Positions 8,588 through 19,211 of a stretch of 64,000 nt of DNA are shown here, one piece after another. Below the pieces are notes generated by a model that worked only from the letters and a program-made list of their open reading frames with translations, was not told the origin of the DNA and did no database searches. This DNA comes from Nannochloris sp. 'desiccata' (lineage: Eukaryota > Chlorophyta > Trebouxiophyceae > Chlorellales > Chlorellaceae), in NCBI GenBank assembly GCA_019044685.2, contig JAGTXX020000014.1:930001-994000 (forward strand), read 5' to 3'. Position 1 is the stretch's first letter. Each line of letters opens with the position of its first letter. The translations under genes were made by a program, and so were the position numbers.

Positions 8588-11500
8588 ATGGATGAGCACG
8601 ATGACCCTCAGCAAGAGGTCCCTGAACTACGCAATGCATTCAGTCAGACGACTGCCGAAGCCTGTGAAAACTATGTAGAGGAACACATTCGTCAAGTTCA
8701 ACAAAATAATAGTAATCATGATTCCCCAACGTCGTCAGTGGACATGAAGAGAGCCAGCTCGGTAAGAAAAAAAGCCAAAGCCCTAACTATAGTTACAGTT
8801 TTTGATACTATCATTATTGCCATTACTTCTCTCATCCAATTAAAATCTAATTTTATACTTGACCTTTCCCTCACCACAGGCACCATTTCTCAGCCGCAAT
8901 GACGGTGGTGGTGAAGACATGCCCAAAATATTGATAGGCGTCTGTGCCATGGATAAAAAAGCAAGATCAAAGCAGATGCGTGCTATTATCGAGCGTCTCA
9001 TCCGTTATGGCGAGTTTGAAGTCACTTTATTTGGTGATGAAACCATTTTACATGAAAAAATTGAAGACTGGCCGATCGTCACGTGTCTACTTTCTTGGCA
9101 TTCTGATGGGTTTCCTTTGAAAAAAGCACAAGCATACGCCGCTCTTCGCAAACCGTACTTGGTGAATGATGTCTTTTCACAAGATATTTTGTTAGATCGT
9201 CGAAAAGTCTATAGAAAACTCGCAGAAAGTGGAATCCCCTGCCCGTATCACATCATAGTTGATCGGGATAACCTCGCTGAAGGTGAAACTGACCCTTCTG
9301 GCTTTGTGGAACACGAAGATTACGTAGAACTCAATGGAATGCGTATAGATAAACCATTTGTTGAGAAACCAGCTTCAGGAGAAGACCACAACGTCTACAT
9401 ATACTACCCTCATTCTATGGGTGGGGGGGTCAAAAGATTATTTAGGAAAGTAGATAATCGTAGTGCAGATTACGATCCGAGTCATCCTGGTACGGTACGA
9501 CGGGAAGGTTCCTTTATTTACGAAGAATTCTTGACTACTGGGGGTACAGATGTCAAAGTGTACACCGTCGGACCGAGGTATGCGCACGCGGAGGCTAGAA
9601 AATCACCAGTCGTTGACGGGAAAGTGCAACGCACACCTGATGGGAAAGAAGTCAGATTCCCAGTCTTATTGAGCCCCCAAGAGAAGGAGATTTCACGTAT
9701 GGTGTGTCTCGCATTCGGTCAACGTGTCTGTGGTTTCGATTTACTACGCTCCGAGCGTGGGAGATCGTATGTCTGTGATGTCAATGGCTGGTCGTTTGTG
9801 AAGAACTCACAAAAATACTATGATGATACAGCTGGTATACTGAGAATGATCATCTTATCTGCCGTAGCACCACATAGATTATTAATTGTACCGCCACAAT
9901 CGATGCCCCTTGGTACTTCAATAGAAGGGTGTGGTGGGTGTGTCTCGACGCCTGAAGGTACCAGAGGTGGTGGTGGTGGCGGTGCGCAAAGTGCTGCTGC
10001 TGCTGCTGCGGCGGCGGCGGGCTGTGGGGGCAGCGGTCCGAGTCCGTTTGGGGTCTTCAGCGGCGATGGCAGCGCTGTTAATGCTGTAAGTATGCCGAAT
10101 ACTATTTCGTACAATGATATGCATCGTCCTAGTGCGACTGCCGGTGGTGGGCAAGCTGATGACGAGCAGATTCACGTCGATGAGGAGTTGAGGTGTGTGC
10201 TTGCAGTGATTCGGCATGGCGACAGAACGCCCAAACAAAAGATGAAAATGAAGATAACTCAAGCCCCTTTGCTGGCACTTTTAGATAAATATATAGATTC
10301 AAAGGGGAAACAAGCAAAGTTAAAGAGTCCTAATGAGTTGCAAGAACTCTTGGATGTGACGAGACAGCTACTGGAAGAGAGCGAAGCAGCACAGCGTGCT
10401 GCTGTAGCTACCGCTCCCTCTGCCAACTCGACCTCTTCTGAAGCAGCAGCAGCAGCAGAAATTGACCATGAAGCTGATGAATTACGTGAGAGATTCCGTA
10501 TTATGAAAACTGTACTCGAACAAGGTGGCCAGTTTGCTGGTATTAATAGGAAAGTCCAATTAAAACCTTTACGATGGGAGACACCACTGCCTGCAGCCGA
10601 TGCTGCTGATGGAGACCCCCCTCCTGCGCCCCGTTGCGTAGAAGCACTTTTAATTTTGAAGCATGGTGGCGTATTAACCCATGCTGGAAGGCAACAAGCA
10701 GAAGCTCTGGGCTCTTTATTCAGAAACATAATGTATCCAAATCAAGGTCCAGCGGGGGGCGGACTTTTAAGATTGCATTCAACCTACCGCCATGACTTGA
10801 AAATCTATTCTTCAGACGAAGGAAGGGTCCAATCGTCCGCTGCTGCCTTTACTAAAGGGTTGTTAGATCTTGAAGGCGCTGCTTTAACTCCTATTTTGGT
10901 GTCTTTAGTTCAAAAAGACGCTGGCATGTTGGATGCTTTTGGGAAAGGAGCAAGTGCTGATATTTCAGCTGCAAAACAGGAATTGTACGCGCAAATGACA
11001 TTTGACGCAAAAACGAATACCTCTACCTTTGCTGAACCAGCCTACACCCTCGGTAGTGGGAATGGTAACGGCAATGGAGATAATGATGTGAATAATTCCG
11101 GGAATACAAGTAGTATGATGGTAAGCCCAGTAATGTCTCCTGAGCCTGGAACAGGGCTTTCTAGTAGAGGACGTAGTGGTAATGGAAATGCGAATGGCAC
11201 GGCTGCTGCCGCTGCCGCGGCAGTTGCCGCCATGTGTCTTTCCAAAGAACCTACCACTGCTGGTGGTGCTGGTGGTGAACAAGGTGTCAAACGTTCTTCT
11301 TTGGATCTCCAAAGTAATATTAGTGGAAATAATCAGAATAGAAACCATTATTTTGGATCATCTTCTTCCTTTGCTCCATCAAGAGCCCTCTCCTCCATGG
11401 GTAGCCAAAGTCTCGAAGCTGTGCGGACTGCTGCGCTGGGGGTCCCTGGCTCATTTTTACCCGAAACTGAAGACCCTATCCCCGGTGCGTCTAATTTCCC

Positions 11501-12917
11501 TGGTAGACCACACATTTTTCCGTTGCCTTCTAATTCTTTGGACCTGCTACGCCAACTCAATGAGCTCTGCAAGCTTGTGGTTGACGAGCTCAGGCAAAAA
11601 TGTGTTGACGAGGCTCGTTCTGAAGAGAAGCCACGCAGTTATTCTGCTTTAACACAAGATCCGGCTGAATGGGCAGCTGAAGAAGGCAAGCCATGTGGCG
11701 GTGAAAAGTTGCTGTTGATGTTTGATCGGTGGAGAAAGTTGGCCAAAGCGTTTTATAGCGATAAAAAAGGCGAATTCGATATTTCAAAAGTACCAGACAT
11801 ATACGACGCGGCAAAGTACGATTCTATCCATAACGCACATTTACAACTCGAGCATTTACAAGATTGTTACAAAATAGCCAAAATACTGGCAGCTGCTGTT
11901 ATCCCTAATGAATATGGAATTCAACAAATTGGAAAATTGAGAATCGGATCAATGATTTGTGCTCAGCTTCTTGGAAAGCTTCTTGCCGATTTGGCATCGA
12001 TGCGGGAAGAAAGTATCGCAACAGCTGGGTTGAGGCATGCCGATGATGATGGGAGAGCGGATTTTGTAGCTGATGTTACTGCTGCTGTGAAAAATACTAG
12101 TAATAAACCAAATGGCGGCGGCGGTGGTGGTGGTGGTGGTGGACAGGGCGGCGGCAGCGCTCCCTCTACTCCCTCTGCTGCTGCCGGCGGTATTTCTACG
12201 GACACCAAACAATCGGATACCGATACTGGCAAAATTACTGAGCACCAAGAAGGCCCTGACTCTACCACTGTCACTGAAGGTGATGCTCCGGCAGGCGGTG
12301 AGCACGACGGCCACGCTGGGGATGATGATGACGCAGTGCTTCATCGTCTTTGCCCTACCTACGCTCAAGACATTAACTCCCCATTAAGGCACGTTCGTAC
12401 CCGTATTTACTTCACTTCAGAGAGTCATTGCCACTCTTTGGTCAATGTGTTACGGTATTGCCAACTGGGTCTCGGTGTAGAATTTCAACAAGGCTTACTC
12501 AGTGAAGTAGGGCAGCGATTGCTGCATGAAACTTCAGAGTTGGATTATATGACCCATATTGTGTTCAGGATGTTTGAAAGAAAGAAATTACCGTTGATTG
12601 ACCCTGGAAGGTTCCGTGTCGAGATCTTATTTAGTCCTGGAGCGGCACATGATCCCTACGGAGTTGTACCGCTGAGGAGGGATCATGTCATACCAATCGT
12701 ACCACGAATGGCAATACAAGATGGTAATGGTGGCAATACTGTTGGAAATAGTAATAGTACGAATACTGTGCAAGATCAAGGGGTTGGAGTTCCTCTGGCA
12801 CGACTGGAAGCGGCATGTAAACCGTATGCAAAGCCGTTTAAAGCGGGAGCTGATCCGTATGCTTTGAGGAGCGTTGCTGTGACGTCACAGGTATCTGAAG
12901 TTGATTATTGGATGTAG
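8588..12917 (+). CDS. VIP1: Diphosphoinositol pentakisphosphate kinase/phosphatase (PPIP5K, VIP1)
   Basis: Two exons, 8588-8761 and 8880-12917, about 1403 residues. It makes the inositol pyrophosphates 1-InsP7 and InsP8. The first exon encodes a polar 58-residue leader. The ATP-grasp kinase domain follows (about 70-400), starting PKILIGVCAMDKKARSKQM and including VEKPASGEDHNVYIYYPHS and VCDVNGWSFVKNS. The histidine-acid-phosphatase domain begins with RHGDRTPKQKMKM near residue 502 and continues to HIVFRMFERKK near 1283. Large low-complexity insertions (Gly/Ala around 370-410, Asn/Gly/Ser around 730-850, poly-Gly around 1135) interrupt the phosphatase half and the linker. A TGTAA lies about 30 bases after the stop. 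The family call is firm. In plants, Chlamydomonas and yeast these enzymes tie phosphate and energy state to signalling. Confidence 0.95.
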
Positions 12918-13240
12918 AATTTTTGAATTATTTTCTACTTCCTTTTTGTAAACAAAACAATTAGTTGTTACCTGGTTGGTAAGAGACGGCCCCCAGGACG
13001 GCGCCTTGGAGATTGTGAAGAAGCTTGATGAATCGATAAAAATCGTGGGATTCTCATCAATCGGGAATATTAAAGTTAGATCTTAGATTTGTAATCAATA
13101 GAAATAATTTCTGCGAAAGCTGTCAATTAATTTAACGTGTTCGGTGTTCTTATCATCACGATTTTCAGATTCCAATCACGAGATCTGTGCTGAAATACAC
13201 TCAAGGACATCTAATTACACAAATCTAACATCTCAGAAAT
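12918..13240. other. Intergenic, FBPase promoter
   Basis: About 320 bases between two plus-strand genes. It should contain the PPIP5K terminator region (TGTAA near 12947) and the FBPase promoter. No gene was seen. Confidence 0.4.
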
Positions 13241-14275
13241 ATGACAGACGCAAATGGAGACCCTATTTTGTCTCAGACCGATCCTTTTACCCTCTCAGCT
13301 TGGATTCTTAGCCAACAGAACAGAGCTCCTCAAGCTCGCGGTCATCTTACTGTCCTCCTCAACTCCATCTGTGTTGGATGCAAATTTGTTGCCACCTCCG
13401 TGCGCCGTGCTGGAGTTGCTGGAAACGATGTTTTGGGCCTTGCTGGTGAGCAGAATGTGCAAGGCGAAGACCAGAAAAAGCTCGACCTGGTGGCTAATGA
13501 AGTCTTCAAAAACGTTTTAAAAAAGAGTGGACAGTGCGCGGTACTCATTACCGAAGAAGAAGAAGATCCCATATTCATTGGAGACCCTTATCGCGGTGAT
13601 TACTGCGTTGTCTTTGATCCCCTCGACGGCTCATCCAACATCGAATGTGGTGTTTCTATCGGCACCATTTTCGGCATTTACAAGGTAAAGCCTGGCTCTA
13701 AAGGTGATATCAATGATGTATTACGCCCTGGAAAGGAACTCGTTGCTGCTGGATACTGTATGTATGGCTCAATGTGCTACCTCATGCTCACCACCGGAGA
13801 TGGCGTCGCTGGATTCACACTTGATTCTCATATTGGCGAGTTTGTGCTCACTCATCCCAAGGTAACCATCCCTGAGATGGGTACAATCTACTCCATCAAC
13901 GAAGGTAATTCTACAAACTGGGATAACGCGACGAAGCGTTATGTCGAAGAATGTAAAGCTTCTGGCAAATTCTCGTTACGTTATGTCGGGTCAATGGTGG
14001 CTGATGTACACCGTACTTTATTGTACGGGGGCATATTTATGTACCCCGCTGATAAAAAGAACCCCAAAGGGAAATTGAGGTGCTTGTATGAAGCCTATCC
14101 TATGGGTCTGCTTGTAGAACAGGCTGGCGGGCTGGCGATTGATGGTGAAGGTAAAAATATTTTGGAGCAAGTGCCTGAAGGTGGGGCGCACGATCGCAGT
14201 CCGATTTATTTAGGAAGTAAAAGGCAGGTGCAGAGAATTGTGGAATTGATGAAGGAAGAAGGTATTGCTGCTTAA
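13241..14275 (+). CDS. FBP: Fructose-1,6-bisphosphatase, cytosolic type
   Basis: An intron-free gene of 344 residues, close to the usual 335-345 of the cytosolic enzyme. It hydrolyses fructose 1,6-bisphosphate to fructose 6-phosphate in gluconeogenesis and sucrose synthesis. Visible motifs are TEEEEDP and DPLDGSSNIECGVSIGT (metal-binding core, about 125-140), the substrate-binding RYVGSMVADVHRTLLYGGI (about 245-265), and YEAYPMGLLVEQAGG near 290. There is no N-terminal transit peptide, and the Cys-containing redox loop of chloroplast FBPase is not evident, so this is the cytosolic isoform. The GNDVLGLAGEQNVQGEDQKKLD segment is the usual N-terminal FBPase region. Confidence 0.95.
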   Translation: MTDANGDPILSQTDPFTLSAWILSQQNRAPQARGHLTVLLNSICVGCKFVATSVRRAGVAGNDVLGLAGEQNVQGEDQKKLDLVANEVFKNVLKKSGQCAVLITEEEEDPIFIGDPYRGDYCVVFDPLDGSSNIECGVSIGTIFGIYKVKPGSKGDINDVLRPGKELVAAGYCMYGSMCYLMLTTGDGVAGFTLDSHIGEFVLTHPKVTIPEMGTIYSINEGNSTNWDNATKRYVEECKASGKFSLRYVGSMVADVHRTLLYGGIFMYPADKKNPKGKLRCLYEAYPMGLLVEQAGGLAIDGEGKNILEQVPEGGAHDRSPIYLGSKRQVQRIVELMKEEGIAA

Positions 14276-14613
14276 GAGAATACTAATTTTAAATAAAGAA
14301 GAGGGTAGGGAGCGGAACAGTGGTGAAATTATCAAAATTTTGAAAAGTTTCTTTCTTTGTTCTGTTCCTCCTGGACTATAATGATATGATGCCTTATTAT
14401 AACGCGTTTCTTATGTAAATTGATGTTCCTTAATTTTAAAAAGAATTGGAAAGAGTATTTGAGAACAGCTATTTAAATTCACAAGTGTATTAATAGAAAG
14501 AAAGAATGAAGCGCCGTTTTTTTTTTTTTTTTTTTTTAATATTTAAGGCTCACTTCAAAACAAGAGATGCAGCTAGAGAAAGGCAGCATAAAGTTACAGT
14601 TAAATAATTGAAT
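14276..14613. other. Intergenic with poly-T tract
   Basis: About 340 bases between two plus-strand genes. It contains a T homopolymer of about 22 bases (about 14517-14538) and an AAATAAAG shortly after the FBPase stop. No gene was seen. Confidence 0.4.
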
Positions 14614-15060
14614 ATGACGGATGGAGAAGGGAGGTGCATTACTGCGATCTGTAGCTTCCCAGGCGAAGAATCCGTAGCAATTGAAATTCCGTTTTCTGGT
14701 GAGAGAAATGATTACAATTGTGGAAATTGTCTTTTTATAATTAATTGGATAGCTCTCTTTGCTGACAATAGTAATATAATATGCAGGGAACGTGTCGGAT
14801 GCGGTAGTTGAATTGAAAGCAAAGACAATGGACGCAGTTACACTTAGAATGGCTGGCGACGCCAATGCTGCAGATGAAGGTAAGAATTAATCAAGCTTAC
14901 ATTGTCTGATGCAATCAGCATTCTCTCGATGCCAGTACCTAAACCCAAATTTTGATCATTTTCTTTCCTTGCAGTTGACTTAATGGAGGAAGTCATAGAG
15001 GACGAGGCACCTCCGCCACGGCAGCATAACGGAACAAAAAGGAAGAAAACGAAACCGTAG
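14614..15060 (+). CDS. Small unknown acidic/basic-tailed protein
   Basis: Three exons, 14614-14698, 14787-14879 and 14975-15060, joined in phase at GT-AG sites (gtgaga/atgcag, gtaaga/ccttgcag). They give 87 residues, too short for a simple ORF search. The N-terminal half (TAICSFPGEESVAIEIPFSG, then SDAVVELKAKTMDAVTLRM) looks like a small folded domain. The rest is acidic (LMEEVIEDEAP) and ends in a basic KRKKTKP tail that could be a nuclear signal. Size and layout recall small accessory subunits such as KEOPS Gon7, but no diagnostic sequence supports that. Two clean introns in phase make a real gene likely. Confidence 0.55.
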
Positions 15061-15216
15061 TAGGTCAATAAATTTACAATTGTAAAATTTACCCGCAATT
15101 ATGAGCATAATCAAGTTACAATAGTTAAAAAGGATGGCTATAACTAGGGAAATTTAGCAAGAGAAACAACAACTATACAACAAAGGGCAGCCTGGCGGTA
15201 GAATTTTCTCTCTGCT

Positions 15217-15921
15217 TTATTCTTGCTTCCACGGCACCACAGCAACTGGTATCTTTACCCTTTTAATTAATTCTTTTGTCACACTGCCCAGCCAAAACTC
15301 TTTGATCCTCCCTTTTGAATGCTTTCCCATGACAACCGTCTCTGCACTCAAATCTTCAACTTTTTTTGTTATTACTTTAGCCACATTTTCAGAATCTGTC
15401 GGGCCTAGGATCACATGCAGCTGAAAAGGGACTTTTGCTGCCACTAATTTCTGTAAGAAACGGTGTTTTACAAATTCTTTAGTGTCCTCTATTTCTACGA
15501 GCTCCGCATCCTCGTCAGGTGGAATATAAATTCCCGCCCAGATATGGACCATCTTTGGTTCTGGGATAACGTGGAGGAGATGGAAGATATCTCCAGGACG
15601 ATAGAGATTTTCAATTGCCCAGTCAAGAGCTAATTCTGAATCCTGAATATTATAAAAAATAAATGGCCGCCCCACAAGCTTTAATTAATATCATTCTCCA
15701 AAGTAGCGAATGCATGATTCAGTGCATACCTTGTTATCATCTACGGGGATTAAGATGTGCCTTGCACCGGTGATACCACCAGTGCGGTCGACTTTGAGCA
15801 ACGGTCTGTGCTCAGAATCGCTGCTGATCGCTTGCTGTCCAGGAGCCTTCTCTGGGACTGCCGGTTGCGCTTGGGCCATGATTGTAGTGTTCTGGTCGCT
15901 GCTTAAAGTTTCAGCATCCAT
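15217..15921 (-). CDS. Universal stress protein (UspA) domain protein
   Basis: Two exons, 15730-15921 and 15217-15642, joined in phase 0 (donor gtatgc, acceptor atattcag), about 205 residues. After a polar 45-residue leader the Usp fold begins with GARHILIPVDDNK (strand 1). It continues with ELALDWAIENLYRPGDIFHLLHVIP and ends with the nucleotide-binding ETVVMGKHSKGRIKEFWLGSVTKELI...IPVAVVPW, which has the G-x2-G-x9-G(S/T) character of ATP-binding UspA proteins. An in-frame ATG at 15948 could add nine residues. Cytosolic stress or ATP-sensing roles are known for the family; the specific role here is unknown. Confidence 0.85.
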
Positions 15922-16146
15922 TGAAATTATTCTTTTGTGGAAATGCATTGAAAAAGCACGCTTAACAAGCAGCTCAGCTGACGTGGGCCCAGCCTGGGGA
16001 AACAGGGCGCGCTCGAGTTTTCATCCCAAATTAATTTTGAGATAGTGTTCTTATCTGTTGGGTTCTTGCTCTGAATTTGAGCATCTTTGCTAAAATTTAG
16101 AAGGGCAGTATCCCGATGATATCAGAGTAAATATAGGCTTGCGCTC

Positions 16147-18763
16147 ATGACGTCACAAGCCCCTGGCGGGCGAGGTAAGACCTGAAATGTTGAAATTATG
16201 ATCCCACTTTTTATAGACCCTTTTATTTTGAATGGCGTGATCTGATACAATGCACCCTTCCTTACTATTTGCAGTAACGCGTAAGCGTGCTCAACTGCAA
16301 CAGATCAAAGAGCCGGCAGAGGAAACAAAGGTAAGAGGCCTCTTAGTGATTGCAATCTTGACCTTCTTATACAGACTCTGAACGTGACTTTGACCCTCGT
16401 TGCCATTGCAGGATATGGATGAAGCTGAACCCATAATTCGGCAAGAAGAGGAGATCAAGGGTGCAAAAGACGAAAAGGTTCTCTCACATGTTCCACTTCC
16501 TTCAGCATCCAATGGCAATGGAGCAACAGCAGTAGAACCAGCAGCACCCTCGGAAGCACCGCCAGCAGTGAAATTAGAATCTCTACCTGAAGTAAATGCG
16601 CCCTCTAGATCCGTGCTTTCTGCCCCAGGACTACCGCTTGTACGCCCCCCATTTAACCCATCTCGGGCAGGAGGCCCTCTACCTCGCCCTGTTGGAGCAG
16701 CTGGAGCTATGCCACTAGGCCTCCCTCCTGGACTCGCACCTGCATTACGCGGTGCCAGTCCTGCACAGATAGCAGAAATGATAGCAGCAGCGCGTCAAAT
16801 TCAACAGCAACGCCTACTACAACAAATGCAGCATGCGGCAACAGCTGGAACGGGTGGAGCTGCAGGAGCACCACGGCCCATAGCACCCTTAGCGAATATC
16901 CCTGCCCCCTCTGGACAAGTACCTAGACCGTTTGTAATAACAGCACGCCCTGTGGCTCCTGCTGGTGGGACTGGTGAAGCCGGGCCAAGCACTCTGGCTG
17001 CTGCTGCTCATGCCGGTTCCTTGCCGCCCCAACAAGGCAATCTTCTCCCTTCTCAGCCTGTTGTTGGCTCTGGATTGAAACGTAAATCTGAAGATCTCAC
17101 ACCTGCACCAGGAGTAGCTATGGGCTTCCCTGGCAATCTAGGTCCAGGAGTACTAGGGCATCCTCCAGCAGCTCCTACTATCGCGGCGGTTGCTGCTGCT
17201 GCTGCTGCCCCTGGGCTTAGTGAAGAAGTAGCTACTAGCGCTGGTGAACAACAACCTCCTCCCGGCGCTGCACCCGCCGTCTCCGTCTCTGCCCACTTCA
17301 CGTATGGCAACTCTGGTGAGCTCTATGGTGATGACGGGAGCGGTGGTAGCGGTGCAGGTCTCGATGCCGACGGGAAGAAAGTACGACTCGTATGGACCCA
17401 GGAATTACATAATAGATTTATCAACGCCCTCAGTCATTTAGGTCTAAAACACGCCGTCCCTAAAAACATCCTTACCATGATGAATGTGGAGGGAATGACC
17501 AGAGAGAATGTGGCTAGTCATTTACAAAAGTACCGACTGTATCTAAAGAAGATCGGTGGACATAGTGAAAAGGACCGTGTTGATGCAGATGCATTACAAG
17601 CTTTACATGAACAGAATGTTCAGCATATGGCAGCGCAGCAGGCAATGCAGCAAAGCATGGCAGCAGTCACCGGTGCCGGTGGTTACCATCAGCAGCATGT
17701 AGGAGGTAGGTTTATGGCAGGCTTGCACCATGCCCCACAGCATCAATACACCACGTCAGGGGGCCTAGATAATTTGCCTCTTGACCCCACAGCAGCAGCG
17801 CCTATGGGTGCACACCCTGGAGTCAACAACCTGCAAAATATTTCTGGCAGCGGTGGTGGTGGTGGTAATGGCGGCAGCGGGGGGAGTGGGGGACATCCTA
17901 GTGGAAATACTAATAACGGAGGTGGTGGTGGTCCTCCTATGATATATATAGCACCAGGAGATATTGTAGAAGGTATTCCTGTATCAGATATCCCTGTTCC
18001 TGAACCTGTGTCGCCTACAGTGACAGCGGCATTAGAAGCCGGAGGGAATTTTAATCCTCAAGGGTGGCAATATCCGCCAATGGTGATGAACCCTGAAAAT
18101 CATCATCAGCTTCCTCATCCTTCGAGTAGGATACCTCCATCTGGAGCAGTGATGGGGTTACCTCATCAACAAGGTGGTGGTAGAAATGAATTCCAGCAGC
18201 ACCACCACCAACAACTCCAACCACAGCAGCAGCAGCAGTATCACCAGTTTGATTTCCATCAACAGCACCATAGCAATCTTGGGGACCTTGCAGCAGCAGC
18301 AGCAGCTGGTGGAGAACAAGGACACGAGCCATCTCCTGCTGTGTGGACGGATAATGGGGAAGGATGGGCAGAAGGATGGCCTATTCATCAAGACGACGAT
18401 GCAGATGCACATGCACATGCAGATGGCGGTGTGGCTCAAGGTAGTGATGAAAATGAATTAATTCAGACAGATGGTGGCGGTGGCGGCGGTGGTGCAAAGG
18501 AAGGAGAAGCTGAAGGTGTTTTTGGCACAAAGAAGGGTTCTCCTGGTACCGGTACGCATCATTCCGGTGATGGGAACGGAGGTGGTGGTAGCGGTGGTGT
18601 TGGGGGCGCTAGTCTCGGCAATAACAATAATGATGATAATGCAGTGGTAGTAGTAGTTGACGATGACAATGAGGATCCTCCGTTGATACCAGCAGTACCT
18701 GGTGCTGGAGAGTTACATCATATGGTGGAACGAGTGCCAATGAGAATGGCAGATTCTGCATAG
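16147..18763 (+). CDS. GARP (G2-like MYB) transcription factor, LUX/PCL1-like
   Basis: Three exons, 16147-16174, 16275-16330 and 16412-18763, in phase, about 811 residues. The DNA-binding GARP domain at about 349-410 reads [20 protein letters not shown], then [20 protein letters not shown], then [19 protein letters not shown]. The SHLQKYR signature and [23 protein letters not shown] closely match plant LUX ARRHYTHMO/PCL1 of the evening complex rather than ARR-B or GLK. No receiver domain is present. The rest is low complexity (Ala/Pro, Gln/His, Gly/Ser, acidic), typical of activation or condensate regions. The start codon lies inside a TGACGTCA palindrome (16148-16155), a known bZIP site. TGTAA occurs about 170 bases after the stop. 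A circadian role is inference from the domain. Confidence 0.88.
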
Positions 18764-19211
18764 TATTAGTGATAGTAAAAATGTTTTTGCTTTTAGCTTC
18801 TTTTGTTTCCGGTTGTTCCTATTTGATTTGATTTAATTGTTCGCTTTTCTTTCTTTCTCTTTTGTTCGTTTGATCCGAGTTGGCTGAATACCAGTCGTCA
18901 TGTTCTTTATTTTATATCAAAAAACTGCGAATGTAAAGAGTGGAAGTTCATTCTGTGAGATCAATGAAAGAGTGGAAGTTGCTTTGTAGGCAACGACAAT
19001 TCCTCAGGGCTGGAGGCGCCAACCGCCACAAGCCTCAGATTGAGAATTTTTGATCGCAGAAAAAGCAGCGTTCTCTGCCCTTATTGCACAAAAATTATTT
19101 CACCAGTTCATTCCCTGAGACCCGTCGATCATGGAAAGTTATATTATATATGTTTCCAAGGAATTCTGGTTTTGATCACGCATTTATTTATTTTCAGATC
19201 AGTTTAAAAGA
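18764..19211. other. Intergenic, GARP gene 3' end and RAD1 promoter
   Basis: About 450 bases between two plus-strand genes. It is T/C-rich just after the GARP stop, with TGTAA near 18933. The motif aagagtggaagtt occurs twice (about 18937 and 18969). No gene was seen. Confidence 0.4.

Noticed and set aside
9818..12368. Several minus-strand frames within the PPIP5K gene
   Set aside because: They are antisense shadows of low-complexity Gly, Ala and Asn tracts and show no domain.
14517..14538. Poly-T tract as a retroposon tail
   Set aside because: No adjacent retrosequence or target duplication was found; probably a simple homopolymer.
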